A stretch of DNA of 9,066 bases, from positions 1 to 9,066 of the forward strand of contig CAYZRJ010000026.1 in the NCBI GenBank assembly GCA_964480825.1, in the 5' to 3' direction. The DNA comes from CAYZRJ01 sp964480825 (GTDB lineage: Bacteria; Patescibacteriota; WWE3; UBA101185; UBA10185). Under the pieces are notes generated by a model. It made no database searches, was not told the DNA's origin, and saw only the letters and a program-made list of their open reading frames with translations. Below are positions 5,282-9,066 of the stretch, one piece after another (within the stretch, counting starts at the first letter, position 1; each line of letters starts with the position of its first letter). Made by a program: the position numbers and the translations under genes.

Positions 5282-7742
5282 TAACTATCTTTCCCGGCAG
5301 ATATATAAATTTCTTGATCTCTTTGCCCGTCAAGTATGGTTTTGCGTTCGGTAACCCGTTTATTTTTTGTTTTATTGTCTCTTCGGTGTCCTTTTCGTTA
5401 ATTTCTATTTGCCCTCTTAATTTGCCGTTTATTTGTACCGGAATTGAAGTTATTTTAACGTCGGCCAAAGTAGGATCAAACACCGGCCATTTTTGTTTGT
5501 GCACGCTGTTTTCTTTTTTAAATTCGGTATAGCCGTTTATTTCGTACCAGAGTTCTTCTGTTAAAAACGGTGCAAATGGACCCAAAAGCTTTATAAAATC
5601 CATCCAGAGATTTCGGTCAATTTGATCACTGCCCTTTATGTGATTAACAAAAATCATAAACTCACTTATTGCAGTGTTCATCTTTAAATTATCTATCATG
5701 GAGGTTACATTTTTTATAAGTCTGTGAAACATTTTCAGCGTATCGGTGTCCGTTTTTACATTTGTTGAAGATTTAATTCTAAAATCATAAACGTTTTTTA
5801 ATAGCCTGTTTGTGGCTTTGATGCCGCTCTCGTTCCAGGAAAAAGTATCTTCGTAAGGACCTAGAAACGGAATATACATACGTAGCGAATCGGCTCCGAA
5901 TTTTTCCACCAAATTTATCGGTTCAATTGCATTTCCGCTTGATTTAGACATCTTCTTTCCGTCAGCACCCAACAAAAGACCTCCGTTGATTCTCCATGCA
6001 TATGGTTCTTGAGTTGGTACTAATTTTTGATCGTATAAAAACCTGTGCCAAAAACGAGAGTACAAAAGATGCATTGTTGTGTGTTCGGCGCCGCCAAAAT
6101 ATCTATCAACAGGTAGCCAATACTTTAATTTTTTTGGGTCAGCAAAGGTGCTGTCGTTTTTAGGATCGATGTATCGCATGTAATACCAGCAGGAACCGGC
6201 CCAATTAGGCATGGTGTTTGTTTCGCGTTCCGCAGGTTTTCCGTCTTTATCAGTAGTTGCAACCCACTCTTTATTTTTTGAAAGCGGAGATGATCCATCG
6301 CTTGTAGGTGTGTAATCAGGAACATCAGGTAATAACAAGGGAAGAGTTTCATTGACTTCCTCCTGATCGTTTGTGTTACAAACTGCTTCGATACTTCCGT
6401 CTTGTTTATGTATAACCGGAATGGGTTCGCCCCAATATCTTTGTCTGGAAAAAACCCAGTCCCTAATACTATATGTAGTTGTGCGATTGCCTAAACCTTT
6501 TTCCTTGAGGTAATCCAGCATTTTTTCTTTGGCTGTTTCAACATCCAAACCATTTAATAATTTCGAGTTGATCAATATACCGCCTTCTTCTTGAATTTGC
6601 GATACATCGCGTATTTCGGAGGTATCTCCGTCAGGGCCTATTACAACTCTTAGTATGTCTATGCCAAATTGTGTAGCAAACTCAAAATCTCTTCGGTCAT
6701 GACCCGGAACTCCCATCACAGCTCCCGCACCATAATTCATTAGTACATAATCAGCTATAAAAATGGGAATATTGTTTCCGGATTCATCCACAGAATTTTT
6801 TGCAGTCACACCCTTTAGTTTAATTCCCGTTTTAATTCTTGACAAAGCACGTTGTAAATCTGATTGATCTTTTGTTACGTCAATGTATTTTAAAACTTCA
6901 TCTTTGTTGGTTACTTTATCTAGCAATTTAAGAACAGCAGGATGTTCCGGAGCCAGAACTAAAAAAGTAACGCCAAAAAGTGTATCCGGTCTTGTTGTAA
7001 AAACATCAATAATTTCTTCTTCAACTGTAAAACTAATTGTGGCACCGATTTTTCTACCAATCCAGTTTCGTTGCGCGCTTTTTATTGCTTCCGGAAAATC
7101 TACTTCGCCCAGCCCGTCTAGAAGTTGATCGGCATATTTAGTAATCTTTAAAACCCATTGTTTTATGTTTTTTTTAACAACGGGGTATTCACCACGTTCA
7201 GAAATTTTATTTCCGGCTTTATCGGTTAGTACCTCTTCGTCGGATAAAACGGTTTTTAACTGCTCGCACCACCAAATTGGCATTTCTTTGTATTCAGCAA
7301 GACCTGCTTCGAAAAACTTTAAAAATATCCACTGTGTCCACTTGTAATAATTGGGATCGGAAGTGTCTATAACGCGATTCCAATCTACTCCGTAACCCAT
7401 TTGCTTTATTGATTCTTTGTAGTGCAGTACCGTGTCAGAGATAAGCTTGGCGGGGTGTACTCCGGTTTTTATAGCATAGTTTTCGGCGGGTAATCCGAAT
7501 GAATCCCAACCAATGGGGAACATGACATTAAATCCCCTCATTCTTAGGTATCTTGAGTAAATGTCAGGTACCGTAAAACGCATCATGTGGCCCGCGTGGA
7601 GAGCTTTTCCAGAAGGATAGGGTAATTCAGCTAAAATATACCTTTTAGGCTTAGGATCAAAGTCTACGGCTTCATAAAGGTTATTTTTATACCATAGATC
7701 ACTCCATTTAGATTCAATTGTTTTAGGATCGTAATTGCTCAT
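5268..7742 (-). CDS. leuS: Leucyl-tRNA synthetase
   Basis: Charges tRNA-Leu with leucine using ATP. The 824-residue protein is a full-length bacterial class Ia LeuRS. The HIGH motif is HAGH at 49-52 (in YPSGKALHAGHMM), and the KMSKS motif is at 597-601 (KMSKSSGN). The CP1 editing domain shows TTRPDT at 249-254 and VMGVPGHDRRDFEFA at 342-356, with Asp352 at the position of the E. coli residue that binds the misacylated amino group, so post-transfer editing should be intact. The leucine-specific insert region (EWVATTDKDGKPAERETNTM, 492-511) precedes the KMSKS loop. The zinc module after WWC (Cys159) has lost its other cysteines, as in Firmicutes-type LeuRS. The C-terminal domain (VQINGKLRG, 769-777, to the end) is present. 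It is first gene of the minus-strand operon, 45 bp from divergent rpmG, with no Shine-Dalgarno before ATG 7742. Confidence 0.98.
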   Translation of the reverse strand: MSNYDPKTIESKWSDLWYKNNLYEAVDFDPKPKRYILAELPYPSGKALHAGHMMRFTVPDIYSRYLRMRGFNVMFPIGWDSFGLPAENYAIKTGVHPAKLISDTVLHYKESIKQMGYGVDWNRVIDTSDPNYYKWTQWIFLKFFEAGLAEYKEMPIWWCEQLKTVLSDEEVLTDKAGNKISERGEYPVVKKNIKQWVLKITKYADQLLDGLGEVDFPEAIKSAQRNWIGRKIGATISFTVEEEIIDVFTTRPDTLFGVTFLVLAPEHPAVLKLLDKVTNKDEVLKYIDVTKDQSDLQRALSRIKTGIKLKGVTAKNSVDESGNNIPIFIADYVLMNYGAGAVMGVPGHDRRDFEFATQFGIDILRVVIGPDGDTSEIRDVSQIQEEGGILINSKLLNGLDVETAKEKMLDYLKEKGLGNRTTTYSIRDWVFSRQRYWGEPIPVIHKQDGSIEAVCNTNDQEEVNETLPLLLPDVPDYTPTSDGSSPLSKNKEWVATTDKDGKPAERETNTMPNWAGSCWYYMRYIDPKNDSTFADPKKLKYWLPVDRYFGGAEHTTMHLLYSRFWHRFLYDQKLVPTQEPYAWRINGGLLLGADGKKMSKSSGNAIEPINLVEKFGADSLRMYIPFLGPYEDTFSWNESGIKATNRLLKNVYDFRIKSSTNVKTDTDTLKMFHRLIKNVTSMIDNLKMNTAISEFMIFVNHIKGSDQIDRNLWMDFIKLLGPFAPFLTEELWYEINGYTEFKKENSVHKQKWPVFDPTLADVKITSIPVQINGKLRGQIEINEKDTEETIKQKINGLPNAKPYLTGKEIKKFIYLPGKIVNVVN

Positions 7743-7751
7743 AAATAGTCG

Positions 7752-7780
7752 TTGATAACTATATGATTTTAGTATATATT
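7752..7780 (+). promoter_or_regulatory. Promoter of rpmG (predicted leaderless start)
   Basis: TTGATA (7752-7757), a 17-bp spacer and TATATT (7775-7780) make a five-plus-five match to the sigma70 consensus. The -10 ends 7 bases before ATG 7788, so transcription should begin at or within a base of the start codon. The bases between (AGCCCAC) hold no Shine-Dalgarno. The element interlocks with the leuS promoter on the other strand, and the two -10 boxes are only 3 bp apart. Confidence 0.65.
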
Positions 7781-7794
7781 AGCCCACATGGCAA
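7766..7794 (-). promoter_or_regulatory. Promoter of the leuS-map-membrane protein-pyrD operon
   Basis: On the minus strand, TTGCCA (-35, 7794-7789) is followed by a 17-bp spacer and TAAAAT (-10, 7771-7766); each hexamer matches the sigma70 consensus at five of six bases. The expected transcription start is near 7759, leaving a 16-18 base leader without a Shine-Dalgarno. The -35 lies on the first codons of rpmG. A nearer alternative -10 is TATAGT at 7763-7758, but its -35 is poor. Confidence 0.6.
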
Positions 7795-7964
7795 AGAAAA
7801 AGGGGAACCGAATACTAATAGCTCTCGAATGCACCGAAACGGGCATGAGATCTTATATAACCCAAAAAAACCGTATAAACTCAGCCGAGAAGGTTCAGTT
7901 GAAGAAATACAACCCCAAACTTAGGAAACACACACTACACAAAGAGATCCAAAGGTTAAAGTAA
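7788..7964 (+). CDS. rpmG: Large ribosomal subunit protein bL33
   Basis: A small 58-residue gene. The product begins MAKKKGNRILIALEC and carries the bL33 signature: aromatic/Thr-Lys-Asn-Arg core (YITQKNRINSAEKVQLKKY, 23-41) and the end RKHTLHKEIQRLK, close to the HTLHRETK ending of Gram-positive bL33. It is a basic protein of the 50S subunit near the E site. Zinc-type bL33 has two CxxC pairs; here only Cys15 remains (CTET for CTEC, and YNPKL for YCPRC), so it should not bind zinc, though the surrounding sequence looks like the zinc type. Start and stop are unambiguous, and the ATG is preceded by a promoter at leaderless spacing. rsmI follows after 36 bases, so the two may share a transcript. 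Confidence 0.95.
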   Translation: MAKKKGNRILIALECTETGMRSYITQKNRINSAEKVQLKKYNPKLRKHTLHKEIQRLK

Positions 7965-7974
7965 CCTCCAATAA

Positions 7975-7983
7975 TGCTACAAT
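7975..7983 (+). promoter_or_regulatory. Possible extended -10 promoter before rsmI
   Basis: TGCTACAAT (7975-7983) has the TGn extension plus a TACAAT hexamer, one base from consensus. It ends 17 bases before ATG 8001, which predicts transcription from about 7990 and a leader near 10 bases. A -35 is poor (TTAAAG region, 7956-7961), as is common for extended -10 promoters. It could give rsmI-helD its own transcript besides read-through from rpmG. Confidence 0.4.
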
Positions 7984-8000
7984 ATACACTGACAATTTCT

Positions 8001-8681
8001 ATGAATAAAGGTATTTTATACATTATTTCAACGCCGATCGGAAATCTTAAAGATATTACACTTAGATCGTTAGAGGTATTAAAAGCTGTCGCGGCAGTAC
8101 TCTCTGAAGATACCCGTGAAACTCAAAAAATATTTAAAGAATACAAAATAAACAAACCGCAGATATCTTACCGCGATCAAAACCACGACCGGGTTTTTGC
8201 ACACATAGTTTCATTGCTGTCTTCGGGTAATAATTTAGCTTTGGTTTCGGACAGCGGAACCCCATTGATATCAGATCCCGGCTTTAAACTTGTCCGAGAT
8301 ATTTTAGAGGCTGGTTATGAGGTCGTGTCGCTTCCGGGGCCATCGGCGGTAATTGCGGCTCTAACCGTTTCGGGATTGCCTACAGATAAATTTACATTTT
8401 TAGGTTTTTTACCTAGAACTGCCGGTGCGCGATTGCAGTTAATAAAGGAAAACGGAGTTTTGGATAATACATTGGTGTTTTTTGAGTCTCCCTTTAGAGT
8501 GCAGAAACTTTTAAGCGAAGTTCTATCCGCTTTAGGAAACAGAAAATGCGCCGTAGTTGCAGAACTTACAAAAACATACGAAAGAGTTTATCGGGGCACG
8601 GTGGATGAAGTTTTAGAAAAATTAGACGCTGAAAAAGTGCGTGGTGAGTTTGTAGTACTTATAGCAAAAGAGGGTCCATAA
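8001..8681 (+). CDS. rsmI: 16S rRNA (cytidine1402-2'-O)-methyltransferase RsmI
   Basis: Uses S-adenosylmethionine to methylate the ribose of C1402 in the decoding centre of 16S rRNA. The 226-residue product has the family blocks in order: LYIISTPIGNLKDIT (6-20), SEDTRETQKIF (35-45), ALVSDSGTPLISDPGF (80-95), LPGPSAVIAALTVSGLPTD (111-129), GFLPR (135-139), FFESPFR (160-166), AELTKTYERVYRG (187-199) and GEFVVLI (215-221). It ends straight after the tetrapyrrole-methylase-like catalytic fold, lacking the roughly 60-residue C-terminal domain of the 286-residue E. coli enzyme. ATG 8001 is preferred over the in-frame ATG 7974: family members begin just before the LYIxxTPIGNL strand, and the upstream codons overlap a likely -10. 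There is no Shine-Dalgarno before ATG 8001. The stop codon directly abuts the helD start. Confidence 0.95.
   Translation: MNKGILYIISTPIGNLKDITLRSLEVLKAVAAVLSEDTRETQKIFKEYKINKPQISYRDQNHDRVFAHIVSLLSSGNNLALVSDSGTPLISDPGFKLVRDILEAGYEVVSLPGPSAVIAALTVSGLPTDKFTFLGFLPRTAGARLQLIKENGVLDNTLVFFESPFRVQKLLSEVLSALGNRKCAVVAELTKTYERVYRGTVDEVLEKLDAEKVRGEFVVLIAKEGP
8670..8674 (+). promoter_or_regulatory. Shine-Dalgarno site of the HelD-like gene
   Basis: GAGGG, in AAAAGAGGG (8666-8674), sits 7 bases before ATG 8682 and is coded within the last residues of rsmI. It is the clearest ribosome binding site in the window and fixes the helD start immediately after the rsmI TAA. Confidence 0.75.
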
Positions 8682-9066
8682 ATGAATGAGCTCAATGAAA
8701 TTCAAGAAAAACGTCATCTTGACGAGGTTATAAATAAGATCACGGACGCAAAAAACGTACTTAGAAGTAAATTAACATCGATTGGCGGTGAAAATCTGGA
8801 AAGATTAAAAGACCTCAAAGCTGATCCCGAAACCGGAACGGATTTTCAGATGCTTTTGGACCAACTTCACGAGAAAAATGAGTCGTATGGCTTAAAAGAA
8901 AAGTATCAACGCCTTGAGGAATACGAATTTTTAACCGGTAACCCATATTTTGCGCGAATTGACATAAAAGAGGGTGAGGACGCACCGGAACAGTTATACA
9001 TAGGTAAATTTGGTTACACAGAAAGGGTTCCGGTTGTTACAGATTGGCGGGCGAGTGTCGCATCTA
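8682..9066 (+). CDS. helD: HelD-like UvrD/Rep-family ATPase (RNA polymerase recycling type), 5' part
   Basis: The first 128 codons are visible and the gene runs off the window. Residues 1-85 are charged, helical and heptad-like (ELNEIQEKRHLDEVINKI, 3-20; EKYQRLEEYEF, 73-83), as in the N-terminal coiled coil that HelD inserts into the RNA polymerase secondary channel. Then come the family marks just before the first ATPase domain: NPYFARID (87-94; usual PYFGRIDF), QLYIGKFGY (104-112) and VVTDWRASVAS (118-128; usual DWRAPIAS). B. subtilis HelD removes RNA polymerase from stalled complexes using ATP. The Walker motifs lie beyond the window, so helicase-type ATPase activity is inferred from the family. 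It is directly coupled to rsmI (TAA then ATG with no gap) with a good Shine-Dalgarno. A DNA helicase IV-type protein is the main alternative. Confidence 0.85.
   Translation, partial: MNELNEIQEKRHLDEVINKITDAKNVLRSKLTSIGGENLERLKDLKADPETGTDFQMLLDQLHEKNESYGLKEKYQRLEEYEFLTGNPYFARIDIKEGEDAPEQLYIGKFGYTERVPVVTDWRASVAS

Noticed and set aside
6125..6352. Short open frames inside leuS, pyrD and map on either strand
   Set aside because: They are shadows of strongly conserved genes, without ribosome sites or recognisable protein features.
7160..7290. Loss of zinc cysteines in LeuRS as a novel trait
   Set aside because: Firmicutes-type LeuRS enzymes also lack them, and the surrounding SERGEYPVVKK-like sequence matches that known form.
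7974..8000. ATG 7974 as the rsmI start, adding nine residues
   Set aside because: The RsmI family begins just before the LYIxxTPIGNL strand, which fits ATG 8001. The extra codons have no homologous look, no ribosome site, and overlap a likely -10 element.
1..9066. CRISPR arrays, insertion sequences, tRNA genes or phage attachment sites
   Set aside because: No regularly spaced repeats, transposase or integrase motifs, or cloverleaf-forming stretches were seen, and the coding density leaves no gap longer than about 75 bases.

Overview
The window looks like a chromosomal segment of a bacterium with a small, AT-rich, tightly packed genome. It uses the standard code: TAA, TAG and TGA all end genes sensibly. 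Minimal or divergent forms of universal proteins (a 226-residue RsmI with no C-terminal domain, a bL33 that has lost most of its zinc cysteines, a class-2-like PyrD with a class-1-type cysteine) suggest a Patescibacteria/CPR lineage. That is an inference from gene style, and I cannot place it more finely. No tRNA, rRNA, CRISPR array, transposase or integrase was seen.

Layout. (i) 1-453, plus strand: the 3' part of an unrecognised gene, closed by a strong intrinsic terminator at 462-495. (ii) 528-2406, plus strand: a two-gene cassette encoding a membrane-anchored SGNH/GDSL hydrolase and an acyltransferase-3 family membrane protein. The genes are one base apart and probably act together in O-acylation or deacylation of a cell-surface glycan. 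(iii) 2319-7742, minus strand: a compact four-gene operon read in the order leuS, map, an unrecognised polytopic membrane protein, pyrD. Its junctions are a 14-bp overlap, a 12-bp gap and a 2-bp gap. The 3' end of pyrD overlaps the 3' end of the acyltransferase by 88 bp, tail to tail. (iv) 7788-9066, plus strand: rpmG (bL33, 58 aa), rsmI, and the N-terminal 128 codons of a HelD-like UvrD/Rep-family ATPase that runs off the window.

Regulation. leuS and rpmG diverge from a 45-bp gap in which two good sigma70-type promoters interlock, so two translation-related units share one control point. Both rpmG and the SGNH gene have a -10 hexamer ending exactly 7 bases before the ATG and no Shine-Dalgarno, which predicts leaderless mRNAs. 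By contrast helD, internal to its operon, has a clear GAGGG site, and the acyltransferase has a possible one (GGGGA).

The theme is translation and its accessories (LeuRS, Met aminopeptidase, bL33, a 16S rRNA methylase, an RNA polymerase recycling factor) plus pyrimidine synthesis, with a surface-glycan acyl-modification pair beside it. The points most worth a second look are the PyrD active site, the 88-bp convergent overlap with a hairpin inside it, the leaderless promoter geometry, and the unknown membrane protein fixed in the leuS-map-pyrD operon.
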